A stretch of DNA of 64,000 nucleotides, taken from Trachythela sp. YZ-2020. Taxonomy: Eukaryota > Cnidaria > Anthozoa > Malacalcyonacea > Clavulariidae. Shown piece by piece: positions 22,156 to 33,346 of this stretch. The notes beneath the pieces are model-generated. The model was given only the letters and a program-made list of their open reading frames with translations. It had not been told where the DNA came from and did no database searches. The translations under genes and the position numbers were made by a program. The stretch lies in the NCBI GenBank assembly GCA_016169945.1, contig JADLSH010000082.1, positions 1,240,001 to 1,304,000 on the forward strand, written 5' to 3'. Positions within the stretch are counted from its first letter, which is position 1. The number at the start of each line of letters is the position of its first letter.

Positions 22156-22853
22156 TTACAGTGTCTGGTCTTCACTTGTGACTTGCGCAATAGTCCCAAT
22201 GCCTATGCAGTCAATGGCCGGCGTTGTATGAAGTATGTACAAGAGGTTATTGAGGTCATCCGCTTCAGTTTGTTCCTCCCATGGTAGTTTCACGATTGGT
22301 TTCGCGTGTCGGGATAGGTAGTCGGTTTGGTTAACTTTCCCCCACTGTAGGCCCCAGTAAATCTGATGTCTTGATGACGGAGCTTTATTATTTCTGTACG
22401 AATCGAGCCTATGCGGTTGCCGTTGAAGATAGAGCATGAAGGTTTATGATCAGTTATCACCTGGATTTTGGTTGGGGAACCCAGAATGTAGTTGCGAAAT
22501 CGTCGTAGAGCGAAATCAATACCAAGGACTTCAAGGTCAATTTGTGGATAGCGCTGCTCGGCCTTGCTTGTTGTTCTAGAAGCTATGGCAATTGGTCTGG
22601 CGCTCTCCAGAGTCTTTCCTGGTGCCAGCACGGCTCCAAGTCCAGCAATGTGTGCCTCGATGAAAATGAAAGTTTGCTTGCCCATGTCGAAATACTGGAG
22701 TAGTGTACTCGCCGTAAATCGTTCGATCATTGCTTCATATGCTGCATGGTGCTCTTTCGTCCATGTGAATCGACTGTGTTTCTTGGCCAGCTCTCTCAAT
22801 CTGGATGCGTGCTGTGCAAAGTTTGGAATTAAATCGGCGTTGGACTGCATCAT
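22156..22853 (-). pseudogene. Gypsy RNase H fragment
   Basis: The minus frame at 22290-22853 begins with ADLIPNFAQHASRLREL and FTWTKEHHAAYE, the link between reverse transcriptase and RNase H in Gypsy pol. It continues with the RNase H-like part (GLGAVLAP, PIAIASRT, QRYPQIDLEVLGIDFALRRF) and QVITDHKPSC, carrying the Glu and second Asp positions. It changes frame near 22430. It overlaps the start of the tether region read in 22156-22437 in another frame. Confidence 0.8.
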
Positions 22854-22871
22854 ACAGAGAAAACTAATGAA

Positions 22872-23544
22872 TTATTTCCTTGATCGAGGTGGTGTAATGT
22901 GATTTAGTACTTCCATTTTGGCGGGATCTGGTCGTACTCCTTCGCAGCCAATACGGAGACCCCAGAATTCAATTTCAGAGGCTCCAAAAGTGAACTTGTT
23001 TGGATTAAGGGTTATACCAGCGTTAGTGATGGCTTGCATGACGGCCGTAATCGTGGAATTGTGCTCTGCATCGGTTTCTGTTGCCACGATAAGGTCGTCA
23101 TGAATAAGGTGTGTTTGTGGTATGTGCGCGAAAAGCGGTTGAAGAGCCATATTAAGTTCACCTTGTGCTGGCATTACGCCCATGGTGAGCCGCTTATATC
23201 GGTATAGTTTGTCGTTGCCGTGAAACACCGTAAAGTACGGGGAATCTGGGTGAAGTTCAATTTTCCAAAATGCCGACGTAAAGTCCATTTTCGATAATAT
23301 CTTCGCCCCGCTGAGTTTGGCTTTAATATCTTCTTGCCTTTGGGATGGGCAGGTTAGAAGCTTGGATGGCTTTATTCACGTTGCGAGCGTCAAGGGTCAT
23401 ACGAATGGCGCCGTCTGCCTTGGGTGTAAAAACTGCGTTTGACACCCAAGGTGCTGGTTCCATCGGTGGATGCTCTTCAATGGCGTCTTGGGCTATAATC
23501 TTCTCAATCTCTTTGGTAACACGTTCCTTTAAGTGATATGGCAC
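22872..23544 (-). pseudogene. Gypsy reverse transcriptase, two frames
   Basis: The 23323-23544 piece holds the fingers (MTLDARNVNKAI). The 22872-23288 piece holds the palm: MDFTSAFWKIELHPDS with the first catalytic Asp, the TMGVMPAQGELN block, and HLIHDDLIVAT, the xxDD catalytic box. KFTFGASEIEFWG, then VRPDPAKMEV, follow normally. A frameshift lies near 23300-23340 between the two pieces, so the domain is not continuous although each motif is intact. Confidence 0.88.
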
Positions 23545-23874
23545 GGCCGAACTGGGGAGACGACCGTTTTCACACTGTGGTCGACATGCAGTTTAACTTG
23601 ATGGTTTTCCAACTTCCCAAGCCCTTCAAAATTCTGCGGATATTTCTTTAAGATATCTTGAAGCGCTCCTTTGTTGCTAGACTGGATCATTTGTACTGGT
23701 TTGTAAACTTGGGGCTGAGGGTCAAACTAAATCATCCCCAGTTGTACTGCACTTTGTCCTGCAAATACTGGCTCGCATGGGTGATCAATTATGTGCCAAT
23801 CAACTGGAGTATATGTGGAACCAGATGTGACAGCGCATTTGGCAATTCCAAGAACTGGTATTGTCGGGCTGTTA
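23545..23874 (-). pseudogene. Degenerate Gypsy protease/linker region
   Basis: Between gag and reverse transcriptase, minus-strand translation gives discontinuous pieces (for example QVYKPVQMIQSSNKGALQ) with several stops. Position implies the protease-to-RT linker. No Asp-Thr/Ser-Gly active site could be read with confidence. Confidence 0.45.
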
Positions 23875-24378
23875 TTAGAAGAAATTACATTTGCTGGTTC
23901 GTGCTCTGCAGGATTTGAGGTGAGCGATAACAGACGTCTTGATGTCTTGTCGACAGTAGAAACAATATCGAGGCTTTCCAGTTTCAGGTATTTTCTTCAG
24001 GATTTTAAAGGAATATTTGCCCATTTTGTTTACTGAATTTTCATTGTTGAGTTCTGCCAGTCCTTTGGTGGCACTTTCAATTCTCATTCCTTCCTTGCGT
24101 AATTGTTGGAGGTTCCGTGAATTTTTGAGTGCTTCCTCTCTGATTTTCTCATGTGTGGTGCCAATAATTATCTGGTCGCGTATGGCAGTATCGTCGGCAG
24201 TGCAATCGTCATTGTGGCATTTGAAATTACAGTGCTGAGCTGCTTTATATACACGATTACAAAATGTCGCAAATGACTCATGGGCGCCCTGTGCCAAAGA
24301 CCGGAACTGGTGGTTTTTGTGTGTAAGATTTTCTGTTGGTTTGTAGTACTTTGTATTGTTGTTACAAAATGTTTCCAT
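23875..24378 (-). pseudogene. Gypsy gag fragment
   Basis: A 167-codon minus frame with FRSLAQGAHESFATFCNRVY, AIRDQIIIGT and REEALKNSRNLQQLRKEG, which follow the capsid (retrotrans_gag-like) pattern, then CFYCRQDI....HLKSC.AR, a probable degraded zinc knuckle. Sequence upstream to about 24700 on the minus strand is the likely start of gag but is broken. Confidence 0.75.
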
Positions 24379-24973
24379 GTCACCTTATTTTGAGATCATC
24401 TGGTTCTGCAACTTTCCATTCGGCGAACAATCGTTTCGAGGAGAATATACCGAGAAGATTTGTCACTCGATCTTTTGATCGCCATTCATCGCGAATGTTG
24501 TCATAGTCATCGAGCGTTGGCTTTTTATCTTCGTTTGCAAGTTTCCACCGTTCAATGGCCGCATTCAGGGATGTTTTCGGAGTTTCAGGGTATTGGGCAT
24601 CATATCGCAGCTCGAAGGTCTGAACAAATTCACCAAAAGCCCGTAATATAAAGTGTCGTCGAAATAAAGTGTTGACGTGCTCGTCATTGCCGCCATATTG
24701 GTCAATATCTCAGTTCTTGCTGCTTTATAGTTGTATATTTCGGCTTGTCAACGTAGCCAACTAAGTGGTTTGTTAATCCTCGCCGCCAAATATAAACTGG
24801 TTTTTATGGTTCTTTTAATAAAAACATGTTAGTTACAACGCGTATCAAATATATACTCTAACTCCTGTTTATGTTTATATGTCTCCTCCCCTCCCGCCTT
24901 TTTATAACTATCCCCCACCGCTCCTGATGTCCCGTTTTATCCAACATTAACATAATATATACAAATACGTCAG

Positions 24974-25143
24974 GTACGTAACGACCCTTTTTTCGAAGTT
25001 ACGACTCAGCGGTCTGCGGAAAGGTTAGCTAAACCCTTTACATGGAAACTACGTATATTTGAATGGTATTTTCTGCTAATCCTTGCAATTATCAAACGCC
25101 GGATATTTAAAATTTCTAGTATCTGGTTAGAATTAGGAATAAT
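24974..25143 (-). repeat. Gypsy 5'-side terminal direct repeat (probable LTR)
   Basis: The longer of the two terminal repeats. It contains a short dyad CGTAAC...GTTACG near its edge at 24978-25000. Confidence 0.7.
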
Positions 25144-25275
25144 TCTGTTTTAGTTTACATTGCGCCAAGTTTCTAATCTTATTGTCCATAAATGCAGTGC
25201 TTATTTACCTAGGTTAATTATGGATCTAATATTTTTAATGACACATGTCTATATTTTCAATGACCAATTCTAAAG

Positions 25276-25343
25276 TTAAACCTAGGTCGAACCTAGGTCA
25301 AACATAAGTCAGACCTAGGTTGAACCTAGGTTAAACCTAGGTC
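25276..25343. repeat. Minisatellite of 'aacctaggtcg' units
   Basis: About six to seven units of an 11 bp motif (AACCTAGGTCG/AACCTAGGTTG/AGTCAGACCT variants). The CCTAGG palindrome recurs in most of them. A CpG-rich patch follows at 25350-25440. Confidence 0.85.
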
Positions 25344-25360
25344 GCACATCGGTCGACCGC

Positions 25361-26201
25361 TTCCCACCCCGGCCGGATCTTTCGTCGGAATTTGTTCGGC
25401 TCGAATTCGGAGTTTAGCGACTCTTCCCGACGTCGCGCGCCTATTTGAAAACTTTCACCTTTTGTAGTTCTCACGCATTATTTCGTTGCCTTAACGCTTC
25501 CGATTATAAAATGCGAACTATCGAACAAAAATGCACACAGTAATGGTGCTCACCCGATAATGATCCACATCAAGTGCTTCGTAATAGAAATTGCACTATC
25601 AGTCTCGCACAGATATCTCACACTGTTTAGCTATTCCGCTCTATATTTGTTTTGACTTTGCCAGCATTTAGAATCTCGCTGAGGGATACAGAATAGACTT
25701 TATGCATAATGACGTCACAAGGCTTGAAGCGCGCGGTGAATTCTGGTCTTAGTGTTCACGCAGCGCGAAAATATTTCAAAATGGCTACTGTCGAAAGTGA
25801 ATGTTTGGAGATTAATAACCGTCTCTTAGAGGCTGTTTAAAGCAACAAAGGCTTTTTCATGGGTCTTCAACGGTTTGGAAGACCAGAAAATATGTCAAGC
25901 ACTCAGATTTTTTCGACGATTTTGACGAAGCGGAGTTGGAGTGCTGGATATTATCGAACACCTTTTACTGTTCGAGGCGAATGCAAAAATATTTAATTCC
26001 GACGAGCTTGGTTGGCTATACTCTTTGGAGAAACTGAGAGAGTTTACTCGTGAAATACTGGAGAATATACTCGTCAAAAACAGATCAGACGCCCGCAGGC
26101 AAAACGTTTTAATCGAAGATGATAGAACTCATAAAAATCTATGGAGTGACACTCGATCTTTTATAAAGATTTGGTTTATAAGAACGACAGCCACAATATG
26201 A
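25361..26201 (+). pseudogene. Unrecognised broken + frames, weakly recombinase-like
   Basis: A start at about 25782 opens MATVESECLE and soon stops. In other frames KYVKHSDFFDDFDEAELE is followed by 25941-26201 (86 codons, Leu/Glu-rich, FEANAKIFNSDELGWLYSL). The order of an acidic FDEAELE motif then a short Cys/Tyr-rich link loosely recalls N-terminal regions of KIAA1958-like recombinase proteins, as at 3958. That resemblance is weak. At least two frame changes make it non-functional as read. The CpG-rich 25370-25440 patch upstream could be an old promoter. Confidence 0.25.
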
Positions 26202-27714
26202 AACAGAAAAATATATACTTCTCGACGTATATATTTTTTGAGAAGTATTTTTTATTTGTCTCGGTTTATTGTGTTGACTTCATCTGCATAAAGCGATTAT
26301 CATTATACTTTGTAACATTCCAGGTAGTTTTCATGATCATATACTGTACTGTCATATACATAAATTAAAATTTATGAAAAAGAGGAAGGCATGGCACAAA
26401 CCATTGGAATAGGGAGAGATTTCCTGGTGGGATTTTAGTATATTGATAAATACCCCATAAATAAAAAAGCCCTTGCAATCTGATAGACTTGGGTGCCTAC
26501 ACTGACTTTTTCCTAGCCACTTCTCAACGAGCAATGCCTCTCCAGGTTCATTGCCGCTTAATTCGTTAAGTTGCAAAGCATCCTATTTTGCTATTATAGT
26601 CTGACACCAGAAATTTTACTTGTCCAGGAAAAACATTGGGCATTACATGGTTAATTAACCAGACCTGACATGTCTCATGTTATCCTTTTAATCTGTAATA
26701 CGCCTTGGACCCTGCTATATTCTGAAATATCATATTTAATAATAAATAAATAACAGGACATAGAAAACATATATTATTTAATAATTTTAGAATGTTGTTA
26801 TAATTCTGAATATTAACTAGTTTATCTTGGCAGCGAAGTGGCTTCTAATATGTTGAACTGATTAAATCATCCATGTGAGACATTTGGTCTGAAAGAGATC
26901 TCAGTCTGCATTCAGTACTAAAATACATAGGGGGGGGGGGGAGGCGGAGTCATTCTCCCCCGAAAATATTTGAAATATTGGGTCTCCGTAATGGCAAATT
27001 GCTCCCTTCCCCCCTCCCCCACTGTGCGGCCCTGCCTAATGTGCATGTCAATGTCAAGCTCCAAGGAACGGGAGGTATGCAAACCATAGGATATTTGACA
27101 TTTATGATTGAGTGAGTATCAAATTCCCCACCGGGGACTAAAATCTCTGTTAAATTAGAAATAAAGGCCCCTCTCTGTGGGGAGGGCATTAGCATTGCAT
27201 TAAATACAAACTGATAATTTCAAACACAACATCCCAGTCTGTTAAAATCATATACCTCCTCTCAACAGGAGCTTTCACGTCATCAAATTCCTGTAGTTTT
27301 CCCCTTTCCATTTCCCTTCGGGGGGGGGGGGAGGTTGAGTGGGAGGACATTGACAGGCATACAGGTATAACCACTTGAGTGCACTTTTGTAAAACACTGT
27401 GGTTGTAAATTTAGGTCACCAATATACGTTTCTATTTCATATTTTAACTATTATTAAAGGTCAAGCCTCAAGAACATATCAGCGCTTAACATCTTAATAA
27501 ATGCCTCATGACACAAGATAAATTAAAATACTAGTCTATACCTCATAAAATACTAACATTAAATTACTATTTATAGCATCTACCAGGTAGCACTTGTTTT
27601 GTGTTTAACGCCAAAGGAGTTCGATTTCATGGCGTTACAGCTGAGCGAGAATTTGATATTCATTCAATTGAATACCGTTAATATATGTAGACTTTAACGA
27701 TGGTAGAACTTGCT
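26202..27714. other. No recognisable gene; G-run repeats
   Basis: Long G runs occur at about 26930-26941 and 27320-27331, with C/G-rich flanks resembling the MITE ends elsewhere in the window. Frames here (26352-26576, 26950-27195, 27189-27374, all minus) show no domain. No transposon border was defined. Confidence 0.4.
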
Positions 27715-29507
27715 TTAAATCCACATTCGAGATTCATCAGATTTCGAGTCTTCAATTAATTGACAAAAATAGGCCGACTTTAATTTACGCTCTACCCGAT
27801 TCGCACAATTTCGCAACTTTCTATACATGCCCCAGTAATATTGAGAGTTAATTTTTCTAGCTTTGCGATGATAGAAATCGCGATCGCGGCGTATCTCCAG
27901 TAATTTTTTATTCACCCACGGAGTTTTAAAGCCTTTCATGCGTTGTTTCTTTATTGGAGCATGTAAATCAGCAACATCAGAAAATAAGCAGTTCCATAAG
28001 GACAGCGCATCATCGATTGAATCTGCAGCGGCAAGAACATTCCATGGTACGTGTCTTAACTCATTTACAAACGCTTCTTTCCTATAGTTCTTATAGGAAC
28101 GCGTTTCATGCGTGCAGGGAGGTAATTTGGGCACACCACTCTTGATTACACAAAGGACAATACTATGGTCGCTAATTGAATATTAATGACTTCCAATTGG
28201 ACAACTCTGTGTTCGTTGTTAACACATATTAAGTCTATTATTGTTTTCGAAGACTCGCATACCCTGGTTGGTTTTGTTATTAATTGTTTTAAATCATTAG
28301 TAGCAAGAAATGTTCGCAAAGTTTTTTGTAAGCGTTTATCCTTCCGGGGGCTAAGGTCAATAGAGACCTTAAGATTGAGGTTTAAAATTTTTACTTCAAA
28401 CCTCAAACTGCAGTTTGAGGTTAGACGTCAGAGGTAATAAATTTTGAGGAGATTAAGATTGAAGTACAAACTCTGAGATGTCTTTGAGTATAACTCTGCC
28501 ATCTTGTCTTGAAAGCTGTGCTTTATAGTTTTTTCCAAGCTTAGTTTATTGTTATTTGTTTCAAAATAAGTGCAATATGAAGCTAAGATGATGTTTTAAA
28601 CATTTATTCATTTACGCGAAAACAATTTCTACACGTTGTAAACCTGAAATTTTACCGCAAATTCGACCGCGGGAGTCTAGTCACGTGATCGCTAGCGGTT
28701 TGCGGTTTGAGGTATTCGTAAAAATACGTCAATCTTAAGGTCTCTAATAAGGTCAAAATAACAAGCTCGGTTTTGGATGTATCTATAACGTTTAGTACAC
28801 TATGCATTGCAGTAATAATTTGATCTACATTGATCTGGAGATAGTACCTATGACCATAGGCTTGCAATTCGGTCGTTACAGCTCGATCCAAATAGCTTCA
28901 ATATCATCAATTGTCAAATCGCTTCTTGCTGAAACATGCAAATTTTTACGCACAAACACAGCAACCCCACCACCTTGCTTACCGCTAGTTCTGTCTTTCC
29001 TCAAAATAGAAAAGCCTTGACTTGATATTTCACTGTCCAGAATATCCGACGTGAGCCAGGTTTCTGACATTCCTAAGATATCCAGCGAAGTTTGTGCCAG
29101 CAACTCTCTTATTGAATCCATTAGATTTTATTGTAAAGCCGATTGACATTCAGGTCGGGGACACTTAGTCCACGCCGAAGTTTCGGTCAAGAAATCGCAT
29201 TGCTGCCAAATCATTCTTCAATCGCTGGCGATCCCCTTCAGCAGATGGGTGATATCGATCCAGAAAACAAACACGTAATGCAGGACCAATTTGTAGAGGG
29301 CTTACAGAGGTCAACATATTTGCTGTTTGGAATACCAACACATTTAGCATGAAACCAGAAATCACACTCGTCGCATTGAACTGCCTTTTGATTTTTACGG
29401 CATCCTTTAAAACACAACTTGCACGGACCTTTAACAGGACCAGGGTTTAAGTTCACATCTCCCGCTAATAAAACCAAATACGAAGCGACAAGTGTAGAAT
29501 TTAGCAA
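27715..29507 (-). mobile_element. 5' half of a LINE: PHD-like finger, APE endonuclease, RT linker
   Basis: From 29507 leftwards on the minus strand: GDVNLNPGP, then a PHD-type finger (CKLCFKG...QKAVQCDECDFWFHAKC...WSCITC); then at 28876-29121 the endonuclease N-part (LDILGMSETWLTSDI, GGGVAVFVRKNL); then about 28652-28830, split by a MITE; then 28146-28406 (TNDLKQLITKPTRV, SSKTIIDLICVN) with the endonuclease C-part; then 27715-28134 with the conserved linker before the reverse transcriptase (FKTPWVNKKLLEIRRDRDF). No RT follows beyond 27715. Loss of the 3' half is unusual because LINE insertion normally truncates the 5' end. Confidence 0.82.
28363..28744. mobile_element. TA-flanked MITE inside the LINE endonuclease
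   Basis: Ends GAGACCTTAAGATTGA and TCAATCTTAAGGTCTC are inverted, with TA on both outer sides (28361-28362 and 28745-28746). It interrupts the LINE endonuclease frame, whose two parts resume on either side. A TA target is typical of Tc1/mariner-type insertion. It is 382 bp and non-coding. Confidence 0.85.
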
Positions 29508-30097
29508 TTGTATTCCAGCCTTTAACTTGCAAGATGGCGGAATGCTCGGGTTTTAGTGAGTGTCGAGACAATCCAATTGAGTTTCTTCCAGGATACTGCT
29601 TTACATCCAATTTAAGGTCAAGCAGTACTCACGATGCGCCATTTGAAATAATTGAATGAAGTCTTTGGGAATCCAATACCAGAACGAGAACTAAAATTTG
29701 AACTAAAAATGCGAAGCAAATATAAAGTGCTCTGCACGTCATCTCAGAGGTTCTACGAGTTCTTACGCCAGATATATATGGAGCTCACTGGTTAGGAGTT
29801 ATGGCGCCCACGCAGCGAAAATTCCAAAATAGTCATTTCCGCGTCCTTAAGCAGCGCCGGTTGATTACACGGTAGGTTGAGAATAAATACAAAACTATAT
29901 CAGAACATCATTGGGAGATTGATGGCAGTTTCTATTTGGAGAATATTTCTATTTTGTTATTTGCTTCAATATTAGATTGTCAACGAGTTTTTCTCAGTGG
30001 CCTAATCGTGGGGACTATACTCTTCGGAAAATATATGGTTAATACGGATTATTTGTGGTTAACGGTAGTGTCTTACAGTATATCTTGGCTTCTATAA
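29508..30097. other. LINE 5' flank; short open frame
   Basis: A 41-codon + frame from CAAGATGGCGG (about 29531) opens MAECSGFSECRDNP and ends near 29657; it has no recognised domain. The ATGGCGG context also forms a YY1-type site (AAGATGGCGG). The rest of the stretch is featureless. Confidence 0.3.
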
Positions 30098-30496
30098 TTA
30101 CAGTTTAACCGGATGTTCTCTGGCGGGGAACATTGCTCTATTGTCACGCAATATTGCAATTTTGATTTGGAGATTGCTCTGAGCAATTTGCAACCGTCGA
30201 CGTGACGCGAACAAATTGCAAATTGAAATTCACAACCAGGTGGGTAAACAAAGCCTCTGATTGGCTTCTAGCAAAAAAAAACCAATCAAATGCTCCGAGC
30301 AATTGGATTGGAGCTTCTTTTTTGCTAGTAGCAAATCAGAGGCTTTGTTTACAAAACTGGTTGTGAATTTCAATTTGCAATTTGTTCGCGTCGACGGTTG
30401 CAAATTGCTCGGCAGAGCAGTCTCCAAATCAAAATTGCAATATTGCGTGAGAATTTTGCAATGTTCCTCGCAAATGAACATCCGGTTTGACTGTAA
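30098..30496. mobile_element. Foldback MITE, ~190 bp arms
   Basis: Ends TTACAGTTTAACCGGATGTTC-like (left) and the complement of TTTACAGTCAAACCGGATGT (right). The arms continue with 'caatattgcaattttgattt', 'gcaatttgcaaccgtcgac', 'ttgcaaattgaaattcacaa' and 'aaagcctctgatt' as inverted copies, and the centre is only about 20 bp. Frames 30230-30541 (-) and 30261-30560 (+) are the two strands of this palindrome, not genes. Confidence 0.9.
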
Positions 30497-30595
30497 AAGG
30501 AAAATCCAAAGGTGTGATAAATCTGCCATACATGTTGTCATTGGTTACTCTAAATTGTAAATTTTAGTGATAGAACATATCTTACTCCAGTTCTG

Positions 30596-30722
30596 TCCGT
30601 TAGAAGTAATATATACAAACCGCACAAGAGGTCTTTATCAGATTTAAAACATCGAGGCGCAGCCGAGTGTTTTAGATCTGATAAAGGCCGAACTGTAAGG
30701 TTTGTATATGACTTCTAAAATG
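30596..30722. repeat. Imperfect hairpin with CGAGGCGCAGCCGAG loop
   Basis: 'gttagaagtaatatatacaaacc' faces 'ggtttgtatatgacttctaa', and 'tttatcagatttaaaacat' faces 'gttttagatctgataaa'. The loop is the GC-rich palindrome CGAGGCGCAGCCGAG, akin to the loop at 4300. Confidence 0.75.
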
Positions 30723-31008
30723 ACTCGTTTTGTACACTCACTGGCGTTGGAATTTTGAAGATTGATGTTATCTACGCTGTAAAAATTGAAGGAGAAAATT
30801 TGAGCAAGTCTATATCAAATATATAGATCCGCTACGGGTCATGAGTTTCCTTTGTATTTTGCCTATGAATAATTAATGAATTTTAGAAATATATTTACAA
30901 TCATTGACTGTATCTGCTAAATGATTATAAGTCAATTTTCAATAGCTCGAAGCGAAGCCGAGGGTCATATTTTAAAACCAAGATTTTAATGATACAAATC
31001 ACAGCAAC

Positions 31009-31306
31009 CATAGGCGTACGGGCCCAAATTTTTAGGGGGGACAAATAACATTTTCCCCAGCTAGCACTGAAAACGTCCGACTTTAATTCAACATTACTCC
31101 ACCCCCTCCCCCCGGTTATAAGTTCCTAGTTGTTCAATAACACTTTTTCCAAATTACACAGACTAGATTTTTTGGTTAAATTTTTCGCTTTTCCATTTAT
31201 TTCTCCGCATATTTTGTGCCCGACTTGGGCTGAATATTTGCCCAACTTGTCGACCTTTCAATTTTCTGGGGAGGCAGCTGCCCCCCTACTCCCCCGCCTG
31301 GCTATG
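31009..31306. mobile_element. hAT-type MITE, second CATAGGCGTA family member
   Basis: The left end CATAGGCGTACGGGC equals that of the 551-982 element; the right end is a diverged complement (CATAGCCAGGCGGGGG when inverted). ACAGCAAC lies on both sides (31001-31008 and 31307-31314), an exact 8 bp duplication. G/C runs sit inside both ends. The frame at 31130-31405 runs across the border and is not a gene. Confidence 0.85.
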
Positions 31307-31314
31307 ACAGCAAC

Positions 31315-32422
31315 ATACTCACAATTATATTCTTACGCTACGTTGAGTAGAATAACACGTTTCGCTATTTGTAATGATTGCGGCAGAACTATTCCCAGTG
31401 TTTAGTGAACTATGCCATCGTTTTCAATACTATATCCGTATTGACTCAGACGCATTTGACTCAGAATCATTCAAAACAGACATGAATCTACTATACTTTG
31501 CTCATTCAAACATGAATCTACGTGATATTTTCTCCACCAAACAAATCTGATCTCTTCTGTCAATGTGTTTGAATATCAAAACATAATGCACTGTAGTTTG
31601 GTGCTTTTCACCTCGGCCGATATTTGTGATTATTGTAATTGACTGTCTATATATATATATGAAGGATTATTGCTTTGAGGGTCGGCTCACATTATGTATT
31701 TGTTGTCAGCTTAATATATAATATATTGTACCTGTTCCTGAATGGTATATAATTATGGAGAATCTATTTTATAGAATAATTATCTATAACTACTATAAGT
31801 CTCCGAAGGACCGAACAATTCACTTTTATATAGATTTTTTTAGCTATATGCATCATTATGAGTTTGAAACTAATTCTATGATCGCTCATTTTTATATACA
31901 AAAATTTTGTTATTCGAACAACCGGTCGTTCAAAGGCCTGTTGTTCAAAGCTTGATTAGCGCTAACCCTAAGTTAAAATTTAACACGCTGTTTTGGTTAG
32001 GGAACTTTTGCACTTCCGTCTATTCCAAAACTTTTCTTTCCAAAAGATTTCAGGGAAACTATTTCCAAACTATTTTTGTTAACCTTGGGGTAAGCTTATC
32101 CGCTATTAATCTACCGCGGTACTGCAATTACATTTTTATACAGCACTAACTGGCAAAGCGGCTTTTAACAGGTCTATTTGAGTTAACAGCTTTCCCAAAA
32201 TGTAGAGAAAAGAATACCGCTAAATTTATTTGGCAAACCAAGTTGAAATTTGATGTAATATTTTCCAGTCTGCATAAGCAAGACACATTATCAACACCTT
32301 ATACAAATCGAAAATAAGCGGAAACAGATCGTATTTTTAAGTGCGGTTTTCTCTTTCGGTCACTTGGGGTTTCTATCCGTCAACCTCAACCGAACCACAA
32401 CCGAACCTCAACTTTCAGGATG
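31315..32422. other. No recognisable gene
   Basis: AT-rich sequence with a short (TA)n near 31650. Frames at 31755-31955 and 31907-32149 are low-complexity and overlap each other. Confidence 0.4.
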
Positions 32423-32953
32423 TTAAGGGGAGGTTCCACCCAAAGTGGTAGAAAGTTGCTAAAAGTACTGTGTAGGCCTTTGTTAACCGGCTGGCAAAAT
32501 TGTAGAACGTATTTCGGTTTTTTTTTGTGTTTTTACAAGGTTTTTACAAAGTGTATTTATAATTTGCATTCGTTGCTATGGCAACAGAACAGGATTTTTT
32601 TAAATTTTGGTCATTTTTTTGGATGGTATGAAATAAAATGCTGAAATGTTAATAGATCACCAAAGTTGAGTCACCAGGCTTTATGTTCAGCGGCTTTTAT
32701 CGCAAACATTGCGTCAGATTGCGTTTTGTGAACAGAAACACCACAGAGTAGATATATACAGAGGTTTCACTTCAGGCAAAATGCGTAACCGGCCGCTATT
32801 CTGTCTGATGATGACTTTAAAATAGAGTGGAAAATTTACAGTCTCTCAAACTCGTCTTGTTTTATTCATATTTTGAATTTAAAAATGACATTACTCTCCG
32901 GAATTTGTTTTTTTTCTTTATTTTCTTAAATTATCGGTCGGCCGCCATGTTCC

Positions 32954-33192
32954 TAGCCAGTGCGGTAACGAGAGGCATTCACCCCCCCGAACAAGATGGC
33001 GGCCGATATTTTCGGAAAATAACCGGCATAAGAGACCCTTGTTATTTTCTTTATAACGGTTTACCTTGACTGAAGTTGTGATTAACAACATTAAATAGTT
33101 AACTCGAATTTTTGCGGTATTTTTACGTCTAAAAATGCCCGCCATTTTGAATGTTTTCGGGGGGGGTGAGCCTCTCCTTTGCGCACTGGCTA
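32954..33192. mobile_element. Inverted-repeat MITE nested in the TTAA transposon
   Basis: GCCAGTGCG..., then GAGAGGC...CACCCCCCCGAA and GATGGCGG, at 32955-33005 are mirrored at the right (CCGCCATTTTG, TTCGGGGGGGGTGAG, GCGCACTGGC). TA flanks both ends (TA before GCCAGTG; TA after CTGGC), suggesting a TA-target insertion. Both arms carry GATGGCGG-type YY1-like sites. Confidence 0.7.
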
Positions 33193-33346
33193 AGCATCGG
33201 TTACGCTCAAAACATTAGGATTTGATACACAGTGAGGCCTCTTTATAGTGTCTACTCTGTGGAAACACGTTTGGCAAGCATCTTCACTTCAGAGCAAATT
33301 TTTATATCTTGGTTTTGTGAGATTTTGAAAACGGTGTGCTGGGGAA

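Larger units (their letters stand above)
21449..25143 (-). mobile_element. Decayed Gypsy/Ty3 LTR retrotransposon, minus strand
   Basis: Direct repeats at 21449-21602 and 24974-25143 flank a minus-strand gag-pol relic in the order gag, protease region, reverse transcriptase, RNase H, integrase, which is Gypsy order. The repeats are nearly identical apart from a 16-17 bp deletion in the left copy. They lack clear TG/CA ends and flanking duplications, so they may be partial LTRs. Coding parts are split by frameshifts and stops, and the integrase core is lost shortly after its start. The coding region is visibly richer in G+C than its surroundings. Confidence 0.85.

Noticed and set aside
21449..25143. 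Reading the terminal direct repeats as complete, canonical LTRs
   Set aside because: They lack TG/CA ends and a flanking duplication, so only partial LTR status is supported.
30230..30560. Opposite frames of 103 and 99 codons on the two strands
   Set aside because: They are the two strands of a near-perfect palindrome (foldback 30098-30496).
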